This document shows, in pieces, positions 1 to 8,498 of a stretch of DNA of 64,000 bases. Position 1 is the first letter of the stretch; every line of letters begins with the position of its first letter. The DNA lies in assembly GCA_947455205.1 (NCBI GenBank), contig CANGNF010000005.1, positions 93,884 through 157,883 of the forward strand, given 5' to 3'. This DNA is from Acetobacteraceae bacterium. Lineage in GTDB: Bacteria > Pseudomonadota > Alphaproteobacteria > Acetobacterales > Acetobacteraceae. Made by a program: the position numbers and the translations under genes. The notes under the pieces were generated by a model. The model was given only the letters and a program-made list of their open reading frames with translations, was not told where the DNA came from and did no database searches.

Positions 1-231
1 CCGGTTGTCGCTGTCGGCCGGCACCAGCCAGTTGCAGGCCTCATGCGTGGCGTTGTCGCAGAACCGCCACTGCCCCTCATGCCCCAGGGTGCGGAAGGCC
101 TCGCCGTCCGGCTCCAGCGCGCAGAGCCGGGCCAGGTCGGCGCGATAGCCGAGCTGGTGGCGGCACCGCTCGCAGATCGTGTTCTCGAAGTAGAGGAGCT
201 GGCCGCAGGCCTGGCAACGGAAGAGCTTCAT
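1..231 (-). CDS. Zinc-ribbon putative metallopeptidase, N-terminal fragment
   Basis: The gene reads leftwards from an ATG at 231 and runs off the left edge, so only the first 77 codons are visible. They begin MKLFRCQACG and contain two Cys pairs (CQAC and, about 14 residues later, CERC), a zinc ribbon. This matches the N-terminus of the zinc-ribbon/Peptidase_Mx family (formerly DUF2248), whose C-terminal part is a predicted zinc peptidase; that part lies outside the window. The family commonly accompanies the transglutaminase and ATP-grasp genes found just upstream in the same direction, which supports the call. Substrate and activity are unknown. Confidence 0.75.
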   Translation of the reverse strand, partial: MKLFRCQACGQLLYFENTICERCRHQLGYRADLARLCALEPDGEAFRTLGHEGQWRFCDNATHEACNWLVPADSDNR

Positions 232-260
232 GGCCGGGGCAACGCGGCCCAACGCCGGCG

Positions 261-282
261 GCTGACGCACAAACGCGTCAGC
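261..282. repeat. Perfect 8-bp inverted repeat
   Basis: GCTGACGC, a 6-nt loop, then GCGTCAGC. It lies between the transglutaminase stop and the zinc-ribbon start, so on the minus strand it would form a strong hairpin in the intergenic transcript. No T-run follows, so it is not a classic intrinsic terminator; it could be a processing site or an attenuating hairpin. Confidence 0.6.
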
Positions 283-317
283 GTCGCGGTGACCCGCTAC
301 CGCCCTGCGGCGCGCTG

Positions 318-386
318 CTACCCCTCGCCTTGCGGCGAGCTTCTACCCCTCGCCTTGCGGCGAGCTTCTACCCCTCGCCTTGCGGC
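318..386. repeat. 25-bp tandem repeat at the transglutaminase 3' end
   Basis: Two identical 25-bp units (318-342, 343-367) are followed by 19 nt of a third (368-386), which is the transglutaminase stop codon and last codons. A degenerate further copy may precede them (297-317). Each unit carries CTA (TAG on the minus strand) and a small hairpin, CTCGCC-TTGC-GGCGAG. The repeat looks like duplication of the gene's tail into the downstream spacer. Confidence 0.85.
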
Positions 387-1249
387 TCCAGGTCAACGCC
401 CACTTCCAGCCGATGCGCGCCGCCGCCCAGGATCACCCCCAGCACCGGGCTGACATCGGCATAGTCCCGGCCCCAGCCGAGCACGACATGCTCGTCCTTC
501 ACCACAATCCCGTTGGTTGGGTCCAGGTCCACCCAGCCATGCTCGGCGCCCAGCCAGCAGCCCACCCAGGCGTGGCTCTGGTCCGCGCCGCGCCGGCGTT
601 CCTGCCCCGGCGGCGGCCGGGTGCGGATATAGCCGCTGGTGTAGCGCGCCGGCAGGCCAAGGTGGCGCAGCGCGCCGATCATCAGGTGGGTGAAGTCCTG
701 GCAGACGCCCTCGCGCCGCTCCAGCACCTCCGAGATCGGCGTGCTCAGCGTGGTCACCCCGGCGCGGAAGCGGAATTCGGTGCGGATGCGGTGGTTCAGC
801 TCCAGCAGCCCCTCCAGCACCGGTCGCCCGGGCGGAAAGCACTTGGCGGCATAGGCGCCGGCCCCGGCATGCGCCGGCGCCATCCGGCTGCCGAAGCAGT
901 ATTCCGCCGCCTGCCAGGCGCCCGGCCCGCCGCGCCGCGCCTGCGCCGCCACCTGCTCCCAGGCCGGCGTCGCCGCGGCCTCGGGCGCCGCGGGGAAGCG
1001 GACCTCGACCACCGCCTCGGTCGTCACCTCGAATTCCGGGTGCGGCAGGTCCAGGAACAGCCAGGTGACCAGGTTGCCGAAGTGGTCCACGCCGTCGCGC
1101 CGCCGCGCCACCTTGGGCGTCACGCTCAGCCCGGCGGCCAGCACCCGCTGCCAGGGCAGCGCACGCGGGCGCAGGTGGACCATGTGCGCCGCCAGATCCA
1201 CCGGGGAGGCGTAGCTGTACCGGGTGGTGTGCCTTACCTTGTAGATCAT
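368..1249 (-). CDS. Transglutaminase-like cysteine peptidase/ligase family protein
   Basis: A 293-residue protein with the bacterial transglutaminase N-terminal region (about 1-85) followed by the transglutaminase-like core. The papain-like triad is visible: Cys183 in EGVCQDF, His226 in SHAWVG and Asp243 in DLDPTN. Such proteins hydrolyse or form amide bonds; the substrate is unknown. Its start overlaps the stop of the ATP-grasp/alpha-E gene by one base (TGATG), so the two are probably translationally coupled. No signal peptide is seen, so it should act in the cytoplasm. The cluster of transglutaminase, ATP-grasp, alpha-E and DUF2126 proteins has been predicted to make or modify peptides. The last codons are duplicated downstream as a tandem repeat. 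Confidence 0.85.
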   Translation of the reverse strand: MIYKVRHTTRYSYASPVDLAAHMVHLRPRALPWQRVLAAGLSVTPKVARRRDGVDHFGNLVTWLFLDLPHPEFEVTTEAVVEVRFPAAPEAAATPAWEQVAAQARRGGPGAWQAAEYCFGSRMAPAHAGAGAYAAKCFPPGRPVLEGLLELNHRIRTEFRFRAGVTTLSTPISEVLERREGVCQDFTHLMIGALRHLGLPARYTSGYIRTRPPPGQERRRGADQSHAWVGCWLGAEHGWVDLDPTNGIVVKDEHVVLGWGRDYADVSPVLGVILGGGAHRLEVGVDLEPQGEG

Positions 1250-3759
1250 CAGGCCATGCCCCGCAGGCGCCGGCCCTCGGCCTCCACCCCCAGGCTGCGC
1301 ACCGCCGGCAGCAGCGCGAAGTAGCGCCGGGTGATGCGGTCCGACAGGTCGGCGATCGCCTCCGCCAGCGCCTTCAGCCGCGGCGCCAGCACCACCGCGG
1401 CGCCGGCCTGCTGCGGCGCGGCCAGCACGTCGCGTGTCATGGCCTGCACCTGGTCCAGCATCTGCGCCGCCAGCGCCGCCAGCGGGCTGTCCGCCCGGCC
1501 GCCCAGCTCCGCCAGCAGGTCGCGGGTCGCGGCCAGCTGGAAGGCCAGGCCGCGCGGGTTGCTCTCATCCGCCATCACCAGGTCCAGCACCGGCCCGGCC
1601 TGCAGCACGGACAGGTAGCGGGTGCGGTAGGTAATCACGGAGTCGCGCAGCTCCAGCGCCAGCCGCAGCCCCGGCTCCAGCCGGCTCGGCCGCACCATGG
1701 CGCCGGGCTGGTCCAGCACGCAGGCCAACTCGTTGGCGATGGCGCGGGCGCGTTCCACCCGGCGGCCCAGGTCCAGGAACAGCCGGCCACCGCCGCGCAC
1801 CATGTTCTCGGCCGCCAGCCCGGCCAGGGTGGCGCTGAACTGCAGCACCCCGGTCATCGCCTGGGACAGCGTCTCCAGCCCCTTGGCGGTGGCCGGCGTC
1901 TCCCGCACCCGGTTGAGCGCGGCCGAGAGCGTCCGCAGCGAATGGTTCAGCGTGCCATGCACCTCGCCGGTCAGGCGGTCGCGCAGCAGTTCGGCCAGCC
2001 GGTGCACCTCCTCCAGCAGCCCGGCCAGCGGGCCGCCCGGGGCGGCCACCTGGCGCAGCTCGGTCGCCAGCGCGGCCGGGCCCAGGCCCTGCACCGCCTC
2101 GGCCTTCACCAGCCGGGCGATCACCAGGCAGGCGGTCAGGCTCTGCAACTCGGCCACCTCGCGCGGCGTCGGCGTCGGCCGCTCGATCCAGGCGATGGCC
2201 AGCCGCAGCAGCCGGGCATTGCCCTCCAGCCGCTCCAGGTAGCGGCCCAGCCAGAAGAAGTTGTCGCCGACCCGGCTGGGCAGGTCGCCGGTGGTGCGCC
2301 TGATCGGCAGCGCCGCCACGCCCAGATGCGCCGGGCCCAGCAACTCGGTCTCCTCCTCGGCCGCCACCCACACGTCCTTGGACAGGGCATGCAGCGGCAG
2401 GCGGCCGGTGGCGACGTCCTGCTCGCTCAGCACCCGCGCCAGCCCGCCCGGCATGGCATGCCAGTTGGTGCCGTCGAACACCAGGAACAGCCGCACCACC
2501 ACCGGGCGCGGCACCATGCCATCCGGCCCGGCGCAGGGCGCCACCGAGGGCTGGATCGGCGGCAGCGCCACATGCTCCTCGCCGGAAGCGGCGATGCGCG
2601 TCGCCAGCTCGGCCCGCGCCGCCAGGTCCAGCTGCCGGGCCGCCACCGGGTTCTCGGTGCCGTCAAAGGCGGAGCGGATGCGCCAGGCCGGCAGGTCCGC
2701 CAGCACCGCCGCGCGCGCCGCCGCGTCGCCCAGCCAGCGTACCGGCAGGCTGGGCAGCAGCAGTTCCTCGCCCAGCAGGTGGCGGGCCAGGGCGGGCAGG
2801 AAGGCGGCCAGCGCCGGCGCCTCGGCAAAGCCGGCGCCGGGGTCGTTGACCACGCGGACATTGCCTTCCCGCATGGCGTCCAGCAGGCCGGGGATGCCAT
2901 CGGCGACGCCGGATTCCAACTCCAGCGGGTCCAGCGTGCGGCCATCCTGCCGGCGCAGCAGCACGTCCACCCGCTGCAGGCCCTTCAGCGTCTTCAGGAA
3001 CAGCAGGCCGTCGCGCACCGTCAGGTCGCCGCCTTCCACCAGGCTGCAACTCAGCTCCCGCGCCAACACCACATGCTCGAACCACAGCTTGTCCGCCGGG
3101 CCGGCGGTCAGCAGCGCCAGGCCGGGGTTGCCGCCGGGGTGCGGCGCCAGGCGCTGCATGGCGTCCTGCCAGGTCTCGAAGAAGGGCCGCAGCCGGCGCA
3201 GCTGGGCCGAGCGGAACAGCTCCGGCACCACGCGGGCCAGGGCGCGGCGATTCTCCAGCGCATAGGCCACGCCGGCGGCATCCGCGGTGCGGTCGGCCAG
3301 CACCTGCCAGTGGCCGTCGGCGTGGCGCATGACCTCGGCGGAATAGAGCTGCAGGCGCGGCCCCGGCGCCGGGCCTTCGGTATGCCGGCAGGGCCGCAGG
3401 AAGGCGGGGTTGGCGTAGACCAGCGCCGGCGGCAGCAGCCCGTCGGCCAGCAGCCGCTGCGGGCCGTAGACATCGGCCAGCACCGCGTCCAGCAGCCGGG
3501 CACGTTGGGCCAGGCCCTCCACCAGGCCGGCGAATTCGGCGGCGCCCAGCGGCAGCGGAATGGGGTCGCAGCGCCAGCCGACCGGCGCCGCGCCGGGCAG
3601 CAGGCTGGTCAGCCCTTCATCCTGGAAGATGCGGTCAAGCTGCTGGCCACGCTCCGCCAGCACGTCACGACCCAATCCGGTCAGCGTCGCGTGCAGCAGG
3701 CGCCAGGGTGGACGCAGCCCGCCGCTGCCGTCCACCATTTCATCCCGGGGTTCGTTCAT
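1249..3759 (-). CDS. Circularly permuted ATP-grasp protein fused to alpha-E domain
   Basis: An 836-residue, two-part protein. Residues about 1-490 match the circularly permuted type 2 ATP-grasp family (former DUF404/DUF407), including a segment near 304-345 (NDPGAG followed by HLLGEELLLPS) typical of the fused subfamily. Residues about 493-830 match the all-helical alpha-E domain (former DUF403), starting at PSRVGDNFFWLGRYLER. ATP-grasp enzymes join a carboxylate to an amine using ATP, so this is a likely amide ligase; its substrate is not known, nor is the role of alpha-E. In other genomes the two halves are often separate genes, but the fusion is also known. It sits between two transglutaminase genes on the same strand, 96 bp downstream of the larger one. 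Confidence 0.85.
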   Translation of the reverse strand: MNEPRDEMVDGSGGLRPPWRLLHATLTGLGRDVLAERGQQLDRIFQDEGLTSLLPGAAPVGWRCDPIPLPLGAAEFAGLVEGLAQRARLLDAVLADVYGPQRLLADGLLPPALVYANPAFLRPCRHTEGPAPGPRLQLYSAEVMRHADGHWQVLADRTADAAGVAYALENRRALARVVPELFRSAQLRRLRPFFETWQDAMQRLAPHPGGNPGLALLTAGPADKLWFEHVVLARELSCSLVEGGDLTVRDGLLFLKTLKGLQRVDVLLRRQDGRTLDPLELESGVADGIPGLLDAMREGNVRVVNDPGAGFAEAPALAAFLPALARHLLGEELLLPSLPVRWLGDAAARAAVLADLPAWRIRSAFDGTENPVAARQLDLAARAELATRIAASGEEHVALPPIQPSVAPCAGPDGMVPRPVVVRLFLVFDGTNWHAMPGGLARVLSEQDVATGRLPLHALSKDVWVAAEEETELLGPAHLGVAALPIRRTTGDLPSRVGDNFFWLGRYLERLEGNARLLRLAIAWIERPTPTPREVAELQSLTACLVIARLVKAEAVQGLGPAALATELRQVAAPGGPLAGLLEEVHRLAELLRDRLTGEVHGTLNHSLRTLSAALNRVRETPATAKGLETLSQAMTGVLQFSATLAGLAAENMVRGGGRLFLDLGRRVERARAIANELACVLDQPGAMVRPSRLEPGLRLALELRDSVITYRTRYLSVLQAGPVLDLVMADESNPRGLAFQLAATRDLLAELGGRADSPLAALAAQMLDQVQAMTRDVLAAPQQAGAAVVLAPRLKALAEAIADLSDRITRRYFALLPAVRSLGVEAEGRRLRGMA

Positions 3760-3855
3760 TCGGGTCGGATGCTTAAAGCAATCTCCCCGCCGATGGAATC
3801 ATCCGCGGGCATTTGCCTTTCCTTGTTGCAGGGGCCGCTGCGAGTCGACCCAGCT

Positions 3856-6800
3856 TCAAACCCCGCGGCGCAGGTCCAGCGTGCGCGGTGTCTCCAGCGA
3901 GACCACCGGCTCCGGCGGCTCCATCGGCCCCGGCGTGTGGCCGAAGGCGAAGAAGCGGATGCGCCGGCGCGCCTCGGCCTCGTTGGCGTTCACCGGCAGC
4001 GTCTCGTAGTTGCGGCCGCCGGGGTGGGCCACGTGGTGGGCCAACCCGCCCAGGCTGCGCCCGGTCCAGCGGTCGTAGATGTCGAACACCAGCGGCGTCT
4101 GCGCCGGCACCGTCGGGTGCAGGGCCGAGGGCGGCGCCCAGGCCTTGAAGCGCACGCCACCGACGAACTCGCCCTCGCGCTCGGTCCGGGTCATCGGCAC
4201 CGCCTGGCCGTTGCAGGCCAGGATGTAGCGTTCCTCCACCCAGCCGGAGACTTTCGCCTGGACCCGCTCGCAGGAGCTGTCCACGTAGCGCGCGGTGCCG
4301 CCGCCGGTGGCTTCCTCGCCCAGCACGTGCCAGGGCTCCAGCGCGTGGCGCAGTTCCAGCCCGGTGCCGCGCACCATGGTCTCGCCGATCTTGGGGAAGC
4401 GGAACTCCTGGTGCGGCACGAACCAGGCGGGGTCCAGCGGGAAGCCGTTGGCGCCGAGTTCCGCCAGCACGTCCTGGAAGTCCTGGTTGTTCCAGTGCGG
4501 CATCAGGAAGTCGTCATGGATGCGCGTGCCCCAGCGCACCAGCTTCCGCTCATACGGCCGCTGCCAGAAGGCGGCGATGGCGGCGCGCATCAGCAGCGTC
4601 TGCGCGGCGGACATGCGGGCATGCGGCGGCATTTCTGCCGCGCGGTATTCCACCAGGCCAAGGCGCCCGCTGCTGCTGTCCGGCGAGTACAGCTTGTCGA
4701 TGCAGAACTCGGTGCGGTGGGTGTTGCCGGTCACATCCGCCAGGATGTTGCGGAACACCCGGTCCACCAGCCAGGGCGGCGAAGGCTGGTCGCGGCGGAT
4801 CTGGGTGAAGGCGAATTCCAGCTCGCCCACGCTGTCCATCCGCGCCTCGTCGATGCGCGGGTGCTGGCTGGATGGCCCGATGAACAGGCCGCTGAACAGG
4901 TACGACATGCTCGGGTGGTTGTGCCAGAAGCCGAGCAGGCTCTTCAGCAGGTCCGGCCGCCGCAGGAAGGGGCTGTCGCTGGCCTGCGCCGCGCCCATCA
5001 CGATGTGGTTGCCGCCGCCGGTGCCGACGTGGCGACCATCCAGCATGAACTTCTCGGCCGCCAGCCCGACCTGGCGGGCTTCCTCGTACAGCGTCTCGGT
5101 GCGGTCCACATGCTCGGCCCAGCTGGCCGAGGGGTGGATGTTGACCTCAATGACGCCGGGGTCCGGCGTGACAGAGAAGTGGGTCAGGCGCGGGTCGCGT
5201 GGCGGCAGGTAGCCTTCCAGGATCACCTTGCGGCCCATCTCCTGGGCGGTGTCCTCCACCGCGGCGGTCAGGTCCAGCCAGTCCTCGGCCTGCATCAGCG
5301 GCGGGAAGAACACATGCAGCAGGCCGCCGCGGGCCTCCACCGCCAGGGCGGTGCGGACCAGCTCCGGCTCGCCCCGGCCAACCACCGGGAGTTCCTGATG
5401 GCGCGGGCGGAAGGCGTCGAGCCCCTCGCCCATCGCACCGGGCTGGCCGGCGGCGCGGGCATGGGCGCGGGCGTAGGGGTTCTCGCCCTCGCCGCCCGGC
5501 ACCGGCACGCGGCGGAAGGCCTGGCGCGGCGGCAGGGCGGGCAGCGCCTCGAAGGGGTCGCGCTCCCATTCCGCCTGGATGCTCGCGGGGTCGGCCCAGG
5601 GCAGGCTTTCCAGCGGCAGGCGCAGGCCCACCGGGCTGTCGCCGGGGATCAGGAACATGTGGTCGCCGCGGAAGAACCACTTGCCCGACTGCCAGCGGCG
5701 GTTGCCGTCCTGGAACACCCGGCGCAGCGGCAGCACGCTGCCGACCGGGCTGGCCAGCCCCTGGGCGAAGACCTTGGCCATCCGCTCCCGCTCCAGCGGG
5801 TCGCGCAGGCGGGCATCCTCCACCACCACATTGGCCGGGAGACGATGCTCCTTCCACAGGTAGTAGTGGATGTCCTCATAGGCCGGGTTGACCAGGGACG
5901 GGTCCACCTGCAGCCGCTCGGCCAGCAGGCCGGCGAAGCGGGCGGCCTCGGTGGCCGTGGCCGTGTCCTTGTCGTCGTCGCTGGCCAGCAGCTCGGGGTT
6001 GCGCCACACCGGCTCGCCATCCGTCCGCCAGTGGGAATACAGCGCCCAGCGCGGCAGCTGCTCGCCGGGGTAGTGCTTGCCCATGGCGTATTGCAGCGCG
6101 GCACCCGGCGACCACTTCGGCACCAGGCGGCGCAGCAGCCGGCCGGCATAGCCGCGCTTGGTCGGCCCCAGCGCGTCGGTGTTCCATTCCGCCGCGTCCA
6201 TGTCGTCGGCGGCGATGAAGGTTGGCTCGCCGCCCATGGTCAGGCGCACATCGCCCGCCTTCAGCGCCATGTCCACGCGCTGACCGGTGGCCAGGATGTC
6301 CTGCCATTGCCGTTCCGTGTACGGCTTGGTGACGCGCGGGGTTTCCTTCACCCGCGTCACCGTCATGGCGAAGTCGAACTCGGTCTCGGCGGGCTCCGCC
6401 ATGCCCGTGATGGCGGCCGCCGAGGCCGGCTCCGGGCTGGCGGCCAGCGGGATATGGCCCTCGCCGGTCAGCAGGCCGCTGGTCGCGTCCAAGCCGATCC
6501 AGCCGGCGCCGGGCAGGTAGACCTCCGCCCAGGCATGCAGGTCGGTGAAGTCGCTGCTCGGCCCCTCGGCGCCCTGCACCGGCTTCACGTCCGGCACCAG
6601 CTGGATCAGGTAGCCGCTGACGAAGCGCGCGGCGAAGCCCAGGTTGCGCAGCACCTGCACCAGCAGCCAGGCGCTGTCGCGGCAGCTGCCCTTCTGCTTG
6701 CCCAGTACTTCCTCGGGCGTCCAGACGCCGGGTTCCAGCCGCACGACGTATTCGGTGCGCTCCTGGATCTGCCGGTTCAGGTCGATCAGCACGTCGATCG

Positions 6801-7221
6801 TGCGCTTCGGCTCACGCGGAATCCCGGCCAGGAAGCCCTTCAGCAGCGGCCCCACATCCGCACACTTGCGGAAGGGCGCCAGCTCCTCCTCCAGCACCGG
6901 GTCGTAGGTGAAGGGGAAGGTCTCGGCTTCCGGCTCCAGGAAGAAGTCGAACGGGTTGATCGTGGCCATGTCGGCCACCAGGTCCACCGTGACATCGAAA
7001 TGGGTCACCCGTTCCGGGAAGACCACGCGGGCGAGGAAGTTGCCCTGCGGGTCCTGCATCCAGTTCAGGAAATGCGGCTGGGGTTCGATCTTCAGCGCGT
7101 AGCTGATGATGGGCGTGCGCGCATGCGGTGCCGGGCGCAGCCGGATGGTCTGCGGCCCCAGCGAGACGGCGCGCTCATACTTGTAGGAGGTGCGGTGATG
7201 CAGGGCGACGTGCAGGGACAT
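3856..7221 (-). CDS. Transglutaminase-DUF2126 putative amidoligase
   Basis: A 1121-residue protein. The N-terminal third is a transglutaminase-like domain with triad Cys180 (KGSCRDSAW), His229 (DLHAW) and Asp245 (GLDATSG). The remaining two thirds match DUF2126, annotated in Pfam as a putative amidoligase, beginning near LTMGGEPTF. The ATG at 7221 (MSLHVALHHRTSYKY) is chosen because the transglutaminase N-terminal fold begins there, although the reading frame stays open further upstream. It is the first gene of a four-gene minus-strand cluster with an ATP-grasp/alpha-E fusion, a second transglutaminase and a zinc-ribbon peptidase-like protein. Length matches the family (about 1100). Expected to act in the cytoplasm on an unidentified peptide. 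Confidence 0.88.
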   Translation of the reverse strand: MSLHVALHHRTSYKYERAVSLGPQTIRLRPAPHARTPIISYALKIEPQPHFLNWMQDPQGNFLARVVFPERVTHFDVTVDLVADMATINPFDFFLEPEAETFPFTYDPVLEEELAPFRKCADVGPLLKGFLAGIPREPKRTIDVLIDLNRQIQERTEYVVRLEPGVWTPEEVLGKQKGSCRDSAWLLVQVLRNLGFAARFVSGYLIQLVPDVKPVQGAEGPSSDFTDLHAWAEVYLPGAGWIGLDATSGLLTGEGHIPLAASPEPASAAAITGMAEPAETEFDFAMTVTRVKETPRVTKPYTERQWQDILATGQRVDMALKAGDVRLTMGGEPTFIAADDMDAAEWNTDALGPTKRGYAGRLLRRLVPKWSPGAALQYAMGKHYPGEQLPRWALYSHWRTDGEPVWRNPELLASDDDKDTATATEAARFAGLLAERLQVDPSLVNPAYEDIHYYLWKEHRLPANVVVEDARLRDPLERERMAKVFAQGLASPVGSVLPLRRVFQDGNRRWQSGKWFFRGDHMFLIPGDSPVGLRLPLESLPWADPASIQAEWERDPFEALPALPPRQAFRRVPVPGGEGENPYARAHARAAGQPGAMGEGLDAFRPRHQELPVVGRGEPELVRTALAVEARGGLLHVFFPPLMQAEDWLDLTAAVEDTAQEMGRKVILEGYLPPRDPRLTHFSVTPDPGVIEVNIHPSASWAEHVDRTETLYEEARQVGLAAEKFMLDGRHVGTGGGNHIVMGAAQASDSPFLRRPDLLKSLLGFWHNHPSMSYLFSGLFIGPSSQHPRIDEARMDSVGELEFAFTQIRRDQPSPPWLVDRVFRNILADVTGNTHRTEFCIDKLYSPDSSSGRLGLVEYRAAEMPPHARMSAAQTLLMRAAIAAFWQRPYERKLVRWGTRIHDDFLMPHWNNQDFQDVLAELGANGFPLDPAWFVPHQEFRFPKIGETMVRGTGLELRHALEPWHVLGEEATGGGTARYVDSSCERVQAKVSGWVEERYILACNGQAVPMTRTEREGEFVGGVRFKAWAPPSALHPTVPAQTPLVFDIYDRWTGRSLGGLAHHVAHPGGRNYETLPVNANEAEARRRIRFFAFGHTPGPMEPPEPVVSLETPRTLDLRRGV

Positions 7222-7451
7222 GAGGGCCTGGATGCGGTTCGGTCGTGCGGGCGGTGGGCGGGCGGACAGCCATGGGCAAGCAAGAAGCGCACCCGAGGCC
7301 CCAAAGGGATGGAGAGCCGGCGGATAGGGCAGCGCGCGCAACAAGTCCACGCCAATCGCCGCCCTGGCCTTGACGCTGGCGCATGGCTGGGGCAGCGCAG
7401 CCCCGGCCCCAGCGCCCGGATGCGCGCCGAATGCCCAAGCAATGGGCTGCG

Positions 7452-7480
7452 TTGCCGATCCGCGCCGCTGCACTACCATG
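7452..7480 (+). promoter_or_regulatory. Candidate promoter of the LysR gene, possibly leaderless
   Basis: TTGCCG (7452-7457), a 17-nt spacer, then TACCAT (7475-7480). Transcription starting 6-7 nt after the -10 element would begin at about 7487, the A of an in-frame ATG. No Shine-Dalgarno sequence is seen before any of the three in-frame ATGs (7478, 7487, 7496). Prediction by eye only. Confidence 0.35.
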
Positions 7481-7486
7481 CCGCGC

Positions 7487-8419
7487 ATGCATGACATGGC
7501 CCACCTGGCGCTGGACGGCCACGCCCTTCGGCTGCTGCTGACCGTGCTGGAAACCGGCTCCGTCACCGCCGCCGCGCGCCGGCTGGAGCTGACGCAATCC
7601 GCCGTCTCCCACGCGCTGGACCGGCTGCGGGTGATCCTGGGCGACCCGCTCTTCGTCAAGTCCGGCCGCGGCATTGCGCCGACCGAGCGCGCCCGCCTGC
7701 TGGCGGACCAGGCGGCGGCGCTGCTGGAGGGGCTGCGCGGCATGGCCAGCCAGGCGGCCTTCGAGCCCGCCACCGCCCGGCTGACCCTGACGGTGGCCGC
7801 CAACGACCTGCAGCGCGACCTGCTGCTGCCCGGCTTCTTCGCCCGGGTGCGGGCGGAGATGCCCGGCTTCGGCCTGCGGGTGATCCCGAGCAACCTGCCG
7901 GGGCCGGAACTGCTGCGCGACGAACGCTGCGCGCTGCTGGTGACGCCCTTCCCGCCCGCGGGCACCGACATCCTGCAGCGCCGGCTGCTCGGCGACCACT
8001 ACGCCTGCTGGTACGACCCGGCGGCGCGCCCGGCGCCCCGGACGCGGGCGGACTACCTGGCGGCCGAGCACCTGGTGGTGGTGCATGCCGACAACGCCCC
8101 GCTGAACTTCGACAAGCAGCTGCGCGCCAGCGGCGTGGAGCGCCGGGTCGGCATCGCGGTGCCCAGCTTTGCCGCGGTGCCCGCCTTCCTGCGCGGCTCC
8201 ACCATGCTGGCCAGCCTGCCCAGCCTGCTGCGCGGCGGGCCGATGCGCGGCTTCGCCAGCGTGGCGCTGCCGCTGGGCGAGGAATGGGGCGAGCTGCCGA
8301 TGTTCATGGCCTGGCACCAGCGCCACCAGCACGACCCCGCCCACCAGTGGCTGCGCGGCATGCTGGCGGCGGAGGCGGCGTCTCTCGGCCGGATCGCCGG
8401 AGAGCCGCAAGGCGCGTAG
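7487..8419 (+). CDS. LysR-family transcriptional regulator
   Basis: About 310 residues. The N-terminal winged helix-turn-helix is clear (LETGSVTAAARRLELTQSAV, followed by SHALDRLR), with the usual LysR pattern of one long helix after it. The C-terminal part is a type 2 periplasmic-binding-like effector domain. It is divergent from the transglutaminase/ATP-grasp cluster (256-bp spacer), so it may control that cluster or itself; it converges on the TauD-type gene. Three in-frame ATGs compete. 7487 is chosen because a plausible promoter would start the message exactly there and there is no ribosome-binding site; 7478 and 7496 remain possible. The 3' end carries the first copy of a 44-bp repeat. 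Confidence 0.85.
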   Translation: MHDMAHLALDGHALRLLLTVLETGSVTAAARRLELTQSAVSHALDRLRVILGDPLFVKSGRGIAPTERARLLADQAAALLEGLRGMASQAAFEPATARLTLTVAANDLQRDLLLPGFFARVRAEMPGFGLRVIPSNLPGPELLRDERCALLVTPFPPAGTDILQRRLLGDHYACWYDPAARPAPRTRADYLAAEHLVVVHADNAPLNFDKQLRASGVERRVGIAVPSFAAVPAFLRGSTMLASLPSLLRGGPMRGFASVALPLGEEWGELPMFMAWHQRHQHDPAHQWLRGMLAAEAASLGRIAGEPQGA

Positions 8420-8434
8420 GCGTGAATCCGACCG
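8391..8434 (+). repeat. 44-bp direct repeat, copy 1 (overlaps LysR 3' end)
   Basis: Begins GGATCGCCGGAGAGCC and ends AGGCGTGAATCCGACCG. It matches 8447-8490 at about 36 of 44 positions without gaps and also resembles 15763-15797. The final codons and stop of the LysR gene lie inside this copy. Confidence 0.7.
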
Positions 8435-8446
8435 ACAACAGGTTCC

Positions 8447-8490
8447 GGATCGCCGCAGGGCCGGATGGCCCGCAGGCGTCAATCCGGCCG
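8447..8490 (+). repeat. 44-bp direct repeat, copy 2
   Basis: Begins GGATCGCCGCAGGGCC and ends AGGCGTCAATCCGGCCG. Together with copy 1 it fills most of the 79-bp space between the convergent LysR and dioxygenase genes. No poly-T tract follows, so it is not a standard terminator. Confidence 0.7.
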
Positions 8491-8498
8491 GTTGCCGG

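Noticed and set aside
318..386. Possible CRISPR array
   Set aside because: The 25-bp units abut directly with no spacers and no Cas genes are present; this is a simple tandem repeat.
1942..7494. A 1850-codon open frame on the plus strand
   Set aside because: It lies opposite the ATP-grasp and DUF2126 genes, is rich in Gln, Arg, His and Ala, and has no recognisable domain. Long antisense frames are expected at this GC content.
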